54,364 bases of DNA from Coriobacteriaceae bacterium (GTDB lineage Bacteria; Actinomycetota; Coriobacteriia; Coriobacteriales; Coriobacteriaceae): NCBI GenBank assembly GCA_902364645.1, contig CABJEP010000001.1:1-54364 (forward strand), read 5' to 3'. Under the pieces are notes generated by a model. It was not told the DNA's origin and ran no database searches. It was given only the letters and a program-made list of their open reading frames with translations. The stretch's first letter is position 1. Each line of letters begins with the position of its first letter. Of this stretch, positions 43,394 through 53,300 are shown in pieces. Made by a program: the position numbers and the translations under genes.

Positions 43394-43914
43394 CAGTATC
43401 CGGTTCCTCTCTGTTGATAGAACTCGCCACCGGTAAGGGCACGGGTGCGGCTGAGGTTTACGTGGCAGATGGCGCAAGCCAGGGCATCGGCGGCATGGTC
43501 GGGATGCGGGTCGTGGTCGAGCTGCGTGAGCGTACGAACCATATACGCGACCTGCCGTTTGTCCGCGGCTCCGGTGCCCACAACAGCCTGCTTAATCTGC
43601 ATAGGCGTGTACTCGCCAATCTCGAGCGCGCATTCCGAAAGCGCCACGAGCGCGGCACCGCGGGCATGCGCCGTAGGGATGGCCGAGCGAACGTTGGCGC
43701 CAAAGTAAATGCTCTCGATGGCAGCGGTATCGGGTCGATAACGCTCCACGACGCCCTTGAGGTCGCGGGCGATATGCGACAGGCGCACCGCGAGCGGACT
43801 ACCCGCGCTGGTCTCGATGCAGCCATAGGCACGGCAGCGAACCTCGCCACGCCGCTCCTCGATAATCCCCCAACCCGTATGAGCCAAACCGGGGTCAATG
43901 CCCAAGATAACCAA
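43393..43914 (-). CDS. ruvC: Holliday junction resolvase RuvC
   Basis: RuvC cuts the junction. The protein keeps the acidic residues: Asp in LGIDPGLAHTGWG, Glu in AAIESIYFGANVRSA, and the Asp pair in HPDHAADALACAI. A TTG at 43914, 5 nt after gaggggagg, gives 173 residues, the standard RuvC length; a longer TTG start at 43935 would include the ribosome-binding site. The rare TTG start may limit expression of the first operon gene. Confidence 0.95.
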   Translation of the reverse strand: MVILGIDPGLAHTGWGIIEERRGEVRCRAYGCIETSAGSPLAVRLSHIARDLKGVVERYRPDTAAIESIYFGANVRSAIPTAHARGAALVALSECALEIGEYTPMQIKQAVVGTGAADKRQVAYMVRTLTQLDHDPHPDHAADALACAICHVNLSRTRALTGGEFYQQRGTGY

Positions 43915-44030
43915 GCCAACCTCCCCTCGCCACAAGCGCAGCGCAAGACAAGGCCCCGCGCATCATTCACGAACGTCTGTTCTAGAATAACACAATAGCG
44001 GCCGCATCTAGCAAGCAAGGTTGAACCATA

Positions 44031-44190
44031 GGTTGAGCATAAGTCAGCGAGCGAGTCCCTGCCGTGGCAAGGTGTCGCGAAAGAGGAGCGCCGCGTACTT
44101 TTGTACGCAAGCGACGGTTTGAGCGGCAGATTGCCCGGCAGGGGCTCGCGCAGCGTCGACTCGTTACGCGGTTTGGCAAAACCGCGTAAC
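44031..44190 (-). repeat. Structured 3'-UTR repeat, copy 3 (rewritten stems)
   Basis: The outer flanks equal copy 1, but the stem interior differs. A 12-bp stem (44053-44064 with 44136-44147), a single bulged T at 44065 and a 5-bp stem (44066-44070 with 44131-44135) reproduce the geometry of copy 1, and an inner GCGTAC/GTACGC hairpin (44093-44098 with 44103-44108) takes the place of its inner hairpin. The terminal 12-bp hairpin (44163-44174 with 44179-44190) ends 4 nt before the stop codon of the NAD synthetase-like gene. Confidence 0.85.
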
Positions 44191-44194
44191 CTTT

Positions 44195-46180
44195 TTAGTT
44201 CTGCGAGAAGAACGGGAACTGTCGGGGATCAACCGGCGGATGCGGCATCGGGCCACCCTGGGGCCCACCCTGCGGGCCACCCTGGCCGCCCATCATCTTA
44301 TCGATGGCGTCCTGAACCTCGCCCTCGAACTTTTTCATTCCCTCGTGTAAACGACGCTGACCGTCTTCAGAGCGCAACTCCTCCATTTGTTCGGGCGAAA
44401 TACCCAGTAGCTCGCCCAGCACGCCCATCATCTCGTTTCGCACGCGCTCACTAGTATCCTCGTCAGCAAAACGGCGCACCTCGGCGCGCGCCAGCGAATC
44501 GACCGTCATACGCTCCTTGCCGTTAAGCCCCAGGTCGGACCACGCGAGCATGTACGGCCAGGAGCGCTCGGCAAACGAACGGGACGAAACGATCGGCGCC
44601 GTCGGCAACATGCGGCGGGCAGCCTCACCCTGTCGAACGAGCATCAGCAGCAGCGAGCAGGCCTCAGGCTTGCCAGCGGCCATCGGGATGTCGTCGAAAG
44701 ATCGATTGCGGTCCACGTGCGCCTCAAGCGCGCCATCGATCTCACCCGGCTCGACCCCGCCGAGCAGCTGTGCCGCGCGGTCGAGCATATCGACCGGACC
44801 GTCGAGCGTCGAGAGCGCCTGCGCCAGCACTCGCTCCATACAATCTTCCACCGCGTTGAGCGTCACGAGCTCTTGGGGCACCACGGCAGACGTGCGGTTG
44901 CGCACGCGCGCCACAAACTCAAGCGTCGACAGGTACACATCGCCAAAGGGCGCATAATCGCCCTGGTAGCCGCCGCAAAGCGCCGGCGCCGCCAGTGCGT
45001 ACTCGGTTTTGGACAGCGGGCTCAGCGCCATCGCACCCAACTCGAGCGCCGTGTCCTCCAGCATGAGGCCCAGCGTGCGAGAGCGCAGGCGCTCGGCGTC
45101 GCCCGCCGACACATCGCGGTCGAGCACGCGCGCGGCATCCGGCGCATCGCGCTCAACCGTGCGAATATGCAGGCGCTCGGCAATGGCGCGAACGGCGGCA
45201 CAGCGAGCAGCCTCGGCCTCCTCCTGCGCCGGCGTAAAGATGCGGTTGCGCCCCAGCACCAGGCCAATCACATTACGTGGGCCCAGAGCGTCGACGGCCA
45301 GCGCCGCCAGCAGGGACGACGGCAAGTCGCCCTCGAGTGCCACCACGGCACGCGACGCACCGTGGGCCCGGGCGTTGTCGCGCACGGCGAGCACCAGCGC
45401 CTGCCACAGCCACTCCTCGGAACGGAACTCGGGCAGTTCGTGATCTTCCAGGGCATCGAGCATCACGCCGCGCTGAATCTCCTGAACCAGCAGGCTCTCC
45501 TCAAAACACGGCGCTTGGGCCACCACGCGACCGCAGTCGTCGAGCACAAACGAACCGCCGGTATACACCGACTCGTCATAGGCACCGACCGGCGCCATAC
45601 AGGCAAACCACACACTGCGCTTGGATGCGATCTTGCGGTAGGCGCCGCTGCGAACGGCGGCAATGGCGGCAGTCTCGCGGTCGGTCATGTCAAACGCATT
45701 GAATTGGAAATACGCAATGAGGTCAACACCGGTCGGCAACATCTCGAGTTCGCGGTCCAAGTCAAAAATCACGGCGATGCGCACGCCGTCCACGTCGAAC
45801 ACCGGCGGCGCCCAACGCGTGTCGTTGTTCTCGCCACGCTGCAGGGCAATGCTCGAACGCGCCGGCACCACATGACCGTCCTTGAGCATCATGTAGTCGA
45901 GCAGCGGCTGGCCCTCAAACGAAACCGCCGCGGGCACGATGCAGATCATGTCAAGCTCCTGGATACGCTCGGCGACACCAGTCAAGCCGGCAAGCATGTC
46001 GTGCTCAAAGTCGGCAGTGCCCACCAGGCCCCCGGGCATGGCGCCCATAAAGAGCGGAGCCGGAACGCACAGCACGCGCGCCCCGCGCTCGTGGGCCAGA
46101 CGAGCCTGGTCCTCGATGCGGCCGCAAATGCCCTCAATATCACCCAGGCGCATATCGATCTGTGCAAGCGCGAGCTTCAT
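44195..46180 (-). CDS. Degenerate glutamine-dependent NAD synthetase-like protein
   Basis: The 661-residue protein has the layout of NadE: an N-terminal nitrilase/amidase domain (MKLALAQIDMRLGDIEGI) and a C-terminal NAD synthetase domain (SSLLAALAVDALGPRNVIGLVLGRN). Both active sites look lost. The nitrilase Glu (PELxLxGY in the family) is Ala in VPAPLFMGAMPG, and the CED-type cysteine position reads VIFDLDRELE. The ATP pyrophosphatase loop SGGxDS reads EGDLPSS. The reading frame is long and intact, with an added Gly/Pro-rich tail, so it is retained rather than decaying. A structural, regulatory or nucleotide-binding role is possible; it is unlikely to make NAD. The ATG at 46180 follows ggaaaggg. 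Confidence 0.7.
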   Translation of the reverse strand: MKLALAQIDMRLGDIEGICGRIEDQARLAHERGARVLCVPAPLFMGAMPGGLVGTADFEHDMLAGLTGVAERIQELDMICIVPAAVSFEGQPLLDYMMLKDGHVVPARSSIALQRGENNDTRWAPPVFDVDGVRIAVIFDLDRELEMLPTGVDLIAYFQFNAFDMTDRETAAIAAVRSGAYRKIASKRSVWFACMAPVGAYDESVYTGGSFVLDDCGRVVAQAPCFEESLLVQEIQRGVMLDALEDHELPEFRSEEWLWQALVLAVRDNARAHGASRAVVALEGDLPSSLLAALAVDALGPRNVIGLVLGRNRIFTPAQEEAEAARCAAVRAIAERLHIRTVERDAPDAARVLDRDVSAGDAERLRSRTLGLMLEDTALELGAMALSPLSKTEYALAAPALCGGYQGDYAPFGDVYLSTLEFVARVRNRTSAVVPQELVTLNAVEDCMERVLAQALSTLDGPVDMLDRAAQLLGGVEPGEIDGALEAHVDRNRSFDDIPMAAGKPEACSLLLMLVRQGEAARRMLPTAPIVSSRSFAERSWPYMLAWSDLGLNGKERMTVDSLARAEVRRFADEDTSERVRNEMMGVLGELLGISPEQMEELRSEDGQRRLHEGMKKFEGEVQDAIDKMMGGQGGPQGGPQGGPMPHPPVDPRQFPFFSQN

Positions 46181-46218
46181 GGCTCAGCCCTTTCCGTCGT
46201 AAACCATCGTTGTCGTAG

Positions 46219-46251
46219 TAAAAGCGCCGGCCGCATAATGCAGCCGGCGCT
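46219..46251 (-). terminator. Rho-independent terminator after superoxide reductase
   Basis: On the minus strand AGCGCCGGC pairs with GCCGGCGCT (46243-46251 with 46223-46231) and runs into TTTTA. Confidence 0.75.
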
Positions 46252-46297
46252 CGCATGTGCATATGCTAGCTATGATACCCCGAGCGGGGGCGCGCTC

Positions 46298-46660
46298 CTA
46301 GAACGTCGCGGACCACAGCCCGTGCAGGTTGCAATAGGCATAGACGGTACCGGTCTTGGAGCCGCCCGCGAAAAACGTCGCGGGCTTCATGCCGGGCTCA
46401 AGGTAATGGACCTCTAAGCGGCCCTCGGCCTCAAGGGCGATCCACTCAATATAGTGCTCGGGCAGGCTGGGGTGCTCGACCGAGCCAACGCGCGCGCGAA
46501 TCACGTGACCGTCGCGCTCGGTCTCGACAACAGGCACGTGCTTCTCGTGCGCCGCGTCCTCAGTGTTTGCGGTCAGTTCCGTGCAACCGGCAGGGGTTGC
46601 AACGTCGTTGCCAAGGGCGGCAATGAGCTTACCGTCGGGGTCCTTAAAGAATTTCGCCAT
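46298..46660 (-). CDS. Desulfoferrodoxin-type superoxide reductase
   Basis: The 120-residue protein reduces superoxide to hydrogen peroxide without releasing oxygen, suiting an anaerobe. The iron ligands are seen in EKHVPVVE, VEHPSLPEHYIEWIALE and the C-terminal YCNLHGLW, giving four His and one Cys. It lacks an N-terminal desulforedoxin domain, as in neelaredoxin-like one-iron forms. The ATG at 46660 follows aaaggag with 6-nt spacing. The electron donor, usually rubredoxin, is not in the window. Confidence 0.93.
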   Translation of the reverse strand: MAKFFKDPDGKLIAALGNDVATPAGCTELTANTEDAAHEKHVPVVETERDGHVIRARVGSVEHPSLPEHYIEWIALEAEGRLEVHYLEPGMKPATFFAGGSKTGTVYAYCNLHGLWSATF

Positions 46661-46810
46661 GATGTTCTCCTTTGCTGACGTGCCAATGTTCTTGATGGTT
46701 CTTATGCCCAAAGGCAGACAAACCATCCACGGCATTGCAAATGAACACATAACGGGCGGGGACGATGGGGCAGCGTGCGCTATCCGCCCTGGCGGCCCCA
46801 CCCGAGCGGG

Positions 46811-49800
46811 TTAGCGCCCGTCGCCGCCCAGCAGCGCCAGAACATCTTCGCGGGTAAACAGCGCCGACGAGATGCCGTCGCCGCCGAGCACGCTGTTGAC
46901 CAGGTCGCGCTTGGACTCCTGCATCTGCATGATGCGCTCCTCGATCGTGTCCTTGGCGATGAGCTTGTACACGGTCACGGTATGTTGCTGGCCAATACGA
47001 TGCGCGCGGTCGGTCGCTTGGTCCTGCGCCGCCACGTTCCACCACGGGTCGTAGTGGATGACCACGTCGGCCGCCGTCAGGTTAAGGCCCACGCCGCCCG
47101 CCTTGAGCGAAATCAAAAAGACCGGGACCTCGCCCGCTTGGAACTGCGCGACCATCTTGGCGCGGCTCTCCTTAGATGAAGCGCCCGTGAGCTTAAGGAA
47201 GGCGATGTCCTCCTTGGCCAAGCGCTTACCGATGATATCGAGCATACCCGTAAACTGGCTGAACAACAGGATGCGATGCCCGCCGTCGAGTGCGCCGTGC
47301 ACGAGCTCCATACACGTATCGAGCTTTGCGCTCCCCGCCTTGTAATCCTCGTAGTGTAGACGTGGGTCGCAGCAGATCTGGCGCAGCTTGGTGAGCTCGG
47401 CGAGCACCTTGAGCTTGTCCTTCTTAAACTCCCCAGCCTCGCGGTGCTGCACCTGCTGGGCGATGCGGTCCTGGTTGGCCAGGTAGAGCTTGCGTTGTTC
47501 GCCGGTAAGCTGTGCCATGACGGTGTCCTCGATCTTCTCGGGCAGGTCGGCCACCACGTCTTCCTTAACACGGCGCAGCACAAACGGCGACACGAGCGCC
47601 TGCAGGCGAGCGGCGCTATCGCCCTCGGCATGCTCGACGGGGCTCTCAAAGCGCTTGGCAAACGACTCGCGCGTCCCCAAAAGGCCCGGCATCAAAAAGT
47701 CGAAGATGCTCCAGAGCTCGGACAGGCGGTTTTCGATGGGCGTGCCCGTCAGGGCAAAGCGCACGCCGGCAGGCAGGCGCTTGGCAGCGCGCGCCACCTG
47801 CGTGAGCGGATTTTTAATGTACTGTGCCTCATCGAGCACCACGCGGGCAAAATCCTGCTCGACGTACTCGTCGATATCGCGCCGCATAAGGTCATACGAC
47901 GTTACGACCACGTTATGCTCGGCCACGCCGGCAATCTGTACACGACGTTGAGCCTTGGCGCCCACAATGGCGCACACATCGAGCGACGGGGCAAAGCGCT
48001 CCAGCTCGGCAGTCCAGTTGTACACGAGTGAGGCCGGGCATACCACGAGCGTGGGCTTGGTGTCCCCCGCCTCCACGCGCGCCAGGATATGCGCGATCAT
48101 CTGGAGCGTTTTGCCCAGGCCCATGTCGTCGGCCAAGATGCCGCCAAGGCCCAGGTGTTCGAGCGAGCCGAGCCACTGGTATCCGTCGACCTGGTAGCCG
48201 CGCATCGTTGCCTTGAGCGATGCCGGCACCGTAAAGTCCATCTTGCCGAGCGTGTCCAGGCGCTCGACGGTGCGGCGGAACGCAGCGTCGCGATCGGCCT
48301 CGAGCGCCGGCGTGCGTGCGAGCATGCTATCGACAAAAAGGGTACTCGACGCGGGAAGCGACACGCCGTCGAGCAGGTCGACGGCATCGACGCCTAGGTC
48401 CTCGGCAAGACCAAACGCGGCACGCGCTCCCTCATCCAGGCGCACGATGTCGCCGGACGTCAGGCGCGCGAACGTCTGGTGGCGCTTGTACGAGTCCAGA
48501 TAGATGGCAAGATCTGCCGCCGAAAGGCCGCTCGCGCCCAGTTCGACATCGAGCAGGTTACTCTTGACGGTCGCGCGCACCGAGAGCTTGGGCGCAGGGC
48601 GGACCGAAATCTGGCGCAGACGGTCGCTGAGCATGACCTCGCCCAGCTCGGACAGGGCAGACAGGCCCTCGGTCAGCAAGTGGAACAGGCTCTCGTCATC
48701 GCGCTCCTCAAACGCCAGGCCGCCCTCGTAGAAATCGAAGTACATGGCAGCCGTGTCCATAACGCGAAACTCCGCCAGCGTATCGCGGGGCGGAACGCCG
48801 GGGCGTTGCTCTTCGAAAGGACTGCCCGGAGCACCAAGACTAAAGAGATCAGCCGACCAATCGCCGTAGGTAACCGTAATTTTGCAGGTCACAAGACCAT
48901 CGTCGACGCCGATTGCCATGGCAAAGCTCGCCTCGGGTGCCACAGTATCGAGCGCGGCGGGCGCGGTGAGGTCGGTATAGTCGCGCAAAATGGGCAGCGC
49001 CATACGGCAGAACTCACCCACCTGCTCGGCGGCAATATGGGCGGGCGTGCGGCACGGCAGCAAGCGCGACAAAAAAGGTGCGGCATGCTGAGCAAATGCA
49101 GCGTCGGTACGGCGCGCGCGGCGCGTGTCAACCAAGTAGGCGGCATCGCCCGACGCAAAGCAGTACATATCGGCGGGCAGGCGCAGGTCATAGCTACCAC
49201 CAGCCGCCGGCGCGATTTTGGCGGCAAGAAGTGGTGGGCGCTTAGCGGACGCCTCGTCCTCCCCTTGCGGAGACAGCTCAACCGCCACGTCGTAGGTGCG
49301 ACGCGTCGTCGTCCCCCGCGACCAGGCGGGCTCAAAAGAGATGGTCTGGCCGCGCAGCAGGTCCAGCACATATACGATGCTATGCTCGGACAGCGGCAAC
49401 TGACGCTCGGCAACAAAACCGCTGCGGGCAAAGTCGTACGACGCCGAACGCGAGCTTGTGATGTCATCGAGATAGGCAACTGTCGTCACAACAAGGTTGA
49501 GCAGCTTTGTCGATGTTTCGTCAAAGGCCTCAGGTGAATGGACAAACGTGAGCTTCTTGCCATAGGAGAACGTGCCGCCGCGCACGTAGGCATCGGCCAT
49601 GCCGTCGATGTCCTTGACCACGTAGGAGACCGATCCACAGCGAATGCGGAACTCGAGCGCCCAGCTAAAGCGGTCAGCGAACAGCGGATTGTAGTACGGC
49701 ACCAACGAGGGCTCCAACGCCGCTTTGGGGGCGTCGGGATCAACGGCACCGGCAAGTTTGCGGCGCATGCTCGCCAGCTCATCCATGCGCGCGTCCGAAA

Positions 49801-50275
49801 GATCGGAAAGCGCCGCCACAAGGCTCGGGCTCGTGGGGACGGGCGCCGGGAAGGGAAAGTTGGGGTTGACGGCCGGCGCGGCGGACGCGGCGCGTGCGGG
49901 CTGTTTCGGCTGCGCCGTAAACGTGCGAACCGGCGTGCGCAGCCCCTCAACAGGCTCAATGCCGCTGGTGTCCAGGTACGCCAGCGCTGTGGCGATGGCG
50001 TGCTTGCACATACCGGGATAGCGGTATGCGGCGGGGCAGTCGCAGTCGTAGTCGATAACCTCGTGCTCGTCCATATCGAGCGCCACGTGCGTCTTGTACA
50101 GGTCGCCGCGCGAGCCGCGCACCGAGCCCTCAACCGTCACGTTTTTGGAGAAGCGCGAGCCGCTGTCCTCAATCGACAGCACGGCGCCGTTGAGCATGAG
50201 CGAGCGGCCCTTCATAAAGGTGCCGCTCAACGCCGCCTCTTTGCGAAGCGCCTGCACAAACGTCCCCTGCGCCAT
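46811..50275 (-). CDS. SWIM zinc-finger SNF2 family helicase
   Basis: This 1154-residue protein opens with a SWIM zinc finger (CDCPAAYRYPGMCKH, residues 78-92). A large helicase-associated region follows. The SNF2 ATPase core has LADDMGLGKTLQMIAHIL (Walker A, about residue 715), LDEAQYIKNP (DEAQ box) and GTPIENRLSELWS. The C-terminal lobe includes LLFSQFTGMLDIIGKRL and TDRAHRIGQ. Such proteins translocate on double-stranded DNA and remodel bound proteins; bacterial SWIM/SNF2 types are linked to transcription-associated repair. The ATG at 50275 follows ggagg. It lies 28 nt behind dnaE, so the two may form an operon. Confidence 0.93.
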   Translation of the reverse strand: MAQGTFVQALRKEAALSGTFMKGRSLMLNGAVLSIEDSGSRFSKNVTVEGSVRGSRGDLYKTHVALDMDEHEVIDYDCDCPAAYRYPGMCKHAIATALAYLDTSGIEPVEGLRTPVRTFTAQPKQPARAASAAPAVNPNFPFPAPVPTSPSLVAALSDLSDARMDELASMRRKLAGAVDPDAPKAALEPSLVPYYNPLFADRFSWALEFRIRCGSVSYVVKDIDGMADAYVRGGTFSYGKKLTFVHSPEAFDETSTKLLNLVVTTVAYLDDITSSRSASYDFARSGFVAERQLPLSEHSIVYVLDLLRGQTISFEPAWSRGTTTRRTYDVAVELSPQGEDEASAKRPPLLAAKIAPAAGGSYDLRLPADMYCFASGDAAYLVDTRRARRTDAAFAQHAAPFLSRLLPCRTPAHIAAEQVGEFCRMALPILRDYTDLTAPAALDTVAPEASFAMAIGVDDGLVTCKITVTYGDWSADLFSLGAPGSPFEEQRPGVPPRDTLAEFRVMDTAAMYFDFYEGGLAFEERDDESLFHLLTEGLSALSELGEVMLSDRLRQISVRPAPKLSVRATVKSNLLDVELGASGLSAADLAIYLDSYKRHQTFARLTSGDIVRLDEGARAAFGLAEDLGVDAVDLLDGVSLPASSTLFVDSMLARTPALEADRDAAFRRTVERLDTLGKMDFTVPASLKATMRGYQVDGYQWLGSLEHLGLGGILADDMGLGKTLQMIAHILARVEAGDTKPTLVVCPASLVYNWTAELERFAPSLDVCAIVGAKAQRRVQIAGVAEHNVVVTSYDLMRRDIDEYVEQDFARVVLDEAQYIKNPLTQVARAAKRLPAGVRFALTGTPIENRLSELWSIFDFLMPGLLGTRESFAKRFESPVEHAEGDSAARLQALVSPFVLRRVKEDVVADLPEKIEDTVMAQLTGEQRKLYLANQDRIAQQVQHREAGEFKKDKLKVLAELTKLRQICCDPRLHYEDYKAGSAKLDTCMELVHGALDGGHRILLFSQFTGMLDIIGKRLAKEDIAFLKLTGASSKESRAKMVAQFQAGEVPVFLISLKAGGVGLNLTAADVVIHYDPWWNVAAQDQATDRAHRIGQQHTVTVYKLIAKDTIEERIMQMQESKRDLVNSVLGGDGISSALFTREDVLALLGGDGR

Positions 50276-50303
50276 CACTTCCTCCAATCTCACCCGGGGT
50301 AGC

Positions 50304-53300
50304 TTAGATCACCGTCACGCGGCCCTGGTTACCCACAATGGCCTTGGCCTCGGCCAGCAGCGGAATCGAACGCGCGTTGACCTTGGCAGGTACCTCGGCA
50401 CGCAGCACGCGCCCGTCCACCTGCTCGATAAAGATCTCCACGCGGTCGCCGCCCGGGTTAGCGGTGAGCACCGTGGCCAGGCGCGCCATATTGCCCTGGC
50501 TAAAGCGGCTGTTGGGCACCATGACCTCAAACACCTTGGGCTTGTTGTTCTCCTCGTTGAGCTCGAGCGGCACGATCTCCTGCGCGATGATCTGGTCGCC
50601 GCGGTCCGAGCGCTCGAGCTTGCCCTTAATGCGCACAAAGGCATCGGACAGCTGCGCGCCGGTCTCGGGATCGACCTCGCCGTACAGGTACCCCTCGGCC
50701 TCCTTGTAGGTCTTGGGGAACACGACGACGGTGGCCTCGCCTTCCATGTCCTCGAGCTGCACGATGCCCATGGGGTCACCGTTTTTGGTCACGCGCTTGG
50801 ACACGCTCGAGACCATGCCGGCCCACCACAGCGCCTTGCCCTCGGGAATTTCCTGGTTGATGGTGCCGCCCGTAGGATTCTGAACTTCGTAGCCGGTGTC
50901 GATCTGCGAGAACGAGAAGTCACGCGCCTTGGCTAGTGCATACTCAAACGGGCGCAGCGGGTGGTCCGAGACATAGATGCCCAGAACCTCCTTCTCCTGA
51001 CTCAACTTAAGGTGACGGTCCCATTCCTGGCCATCCGGATCGGGCACGCTCACCTCAAAGCCCGAGCCCTCAACGTCGCCAAACATATCGAAGAACGACG
51101 TCTGGCCGCTCGCGCGATCCTTCTGGCGCTTTACCGCGGCATCGATGATGTTCTCGGGGTTGTTCTTGTCCACAAAGTGCATCATCTGGCGACGCGGATA
51201 CCCCGTGGAGTCGAAGGCGCCTGCCTTGATGAGCGATTCGATCACGCGGCGGTTGGCCTGGCTCGAGTCCACGCGCTCGACAAAATCGTGCAGCGTCTTA
51301 AACGGACCGCCCGCCTCGCGCTCGGCGATAATCGCCTGCGCCACGCCGGTGCCCACGCCGCGGATGCCGGCCAGACCAAAGCGCACGCCCTCCTTGGTAG
51401 CCGTGAACTCGGTACCGGACTCATTGACATCTGGCGAAAGCACGGGGATGCCGTCGTGACGGCACGCCGAGACGTAATGAACGATCTTGTCGGTCTTGCC
51501 CGTGTAGGACGTCAGAACGGCCGCCATGTACTCGTGCGGATAGTGCGCCTTGAGCCACGCCGTCTGCATAACCAGGATGGCGTAGCCGGCGGAGTGCGAC
51601 TTGTTAAAGGCGTAAGATGCGAACTCGAGAACATCGTCCCAAATCTTCTGGGCGACCTCGCGCGTGTAGTTGTTCTTGATAGCGCCGTTCATCCAGTGGT
51701 CGTAGGTGGTCTCGTCCGAGCCATCCTCCCAGTGCAGCACCGTCGACGTGAGCAGCTTGATCTTTTTCTTAGCCACGGGTTTACGGATACGCGAGTCCGA
51801 TTCGCCCTTGGAGAAGCCGCACATCTCGACGGAGATGAGCATAACCTGCTCCTGGTAGACCATGGTGCCGTAGGTTTCGCCCAGGATGTCGTCCAGGCGG
51901 TCGTCGTAGGAAACCGCCGGTTCCTTGCCGTTCATACGGTTGATGTAGGACGAGACCATGCCGGCGCCCAGCGGGCCCGGGCGGTACAGAGCGATCAATG
52001 CCACGACGTGCTTGTACTCGGTGGGCTTCATGTTCTTGATCGTGGCCGTCATGCCGGCGGACTCGACCTGAAAGACGCCGGCGGTGTGGCCGGAACCCAT
52101 GAGCTTAAAGATCTCGGGGTCGTCAAAGGGAATCTCTTCCTCTTTGATGTCGATGCCGAAGTTCTTCTTGATGTTTGCCTTTGCCTTGGAGATAACAGTC
52201 AGCGTGCGCAGGCCCAAGAAGTCCATCTTGAGCAGGCCCATGTCGGCAACGGTATGGCCCTCGTACTGGGTAATCTCGACGCCGCCCTTGGTGTCGAGCT
52301 TGGTGGGCACGTGCTCGTTGACGGGGTCGCGGCAGATCAGAACGGCGCACGCGTGCACGCCCTCGCCACGGGTGAGGCCCTCGATTGAGAGCGCCGTGTC
52401 GATGATGCGGCGGGCGTCGTCGTCCTTTTTATATGCCTCGGCAAAATCGGGGTTAAACAGGTCCTCTTTGCCGGGTTGCTTTTCGAGCACCTGCTTGAGC
52501 TTGACCTTGGGGTCGCTCGAGACCATCTTGGACAGACGCTGGCCCATGTAGACCGGGTAGTCCAGGACGCGAGCGGCGTCGTTGATGGCCTGCTTGGCCT
52601 TAATGGTCGAGTAGGTGATGACGTGGGTGACTTTCTCGGGGCCGTAGAGCTGGCGAACGTGCTCCACGACCTCGAGGCGCCGCTCATCGTCGAAGTCCAT
52701 ATCGATATCGGGCATCTCGGTACGCTGCGGGGACAGGAACCTCTCGAACATCAGGCCGTTCTCGAGCGGGTCGAACGCGGTGATGTTCATGGCGTAGGCG
52801 ACGATAGCGCCGGCGGCCGAGCCTCGGCCGGGGCCGACGCCGATGCCGTTGTCCTTGGCCCATTGCACGTACTCGGCGACGATCAAAAAGTAGGCGGCAA
52901 AGCCCTTGTCGCAGATGACCTTGTATTCGTACTCAAAGCGCTCTTTGATGTTGACGCCACCGATCTCGCGCGTGGCCCAGTCGTCACCGTAGTGCTGGCG
53001 CAGGCCCTTCTCGCACTCGCGGCGGAACTGGCTCTCGTGCGTCTCGCCGGGATCGAGCAACGGGAAGCGCGGCAGGATGATGGAGTCCCAGTCCAGCTCA
53101 ACGTAGCACTTGTCGGCAATCTCGAGCGTGTTGTCGCAGGCCTCGGGGCAATACGGGAACATCGCCCGCATCTCCTCCTCGGTCTTCATATAAAACTCCG
53201 AGCCAGTCATGCGCATGCGGTTGGGGTCGTCGACCTTGGCGTTCATGCCAATGCACATGATGACATCCTGCACGGGAGCGTCCTCGCGGCGCAGGTAGTG

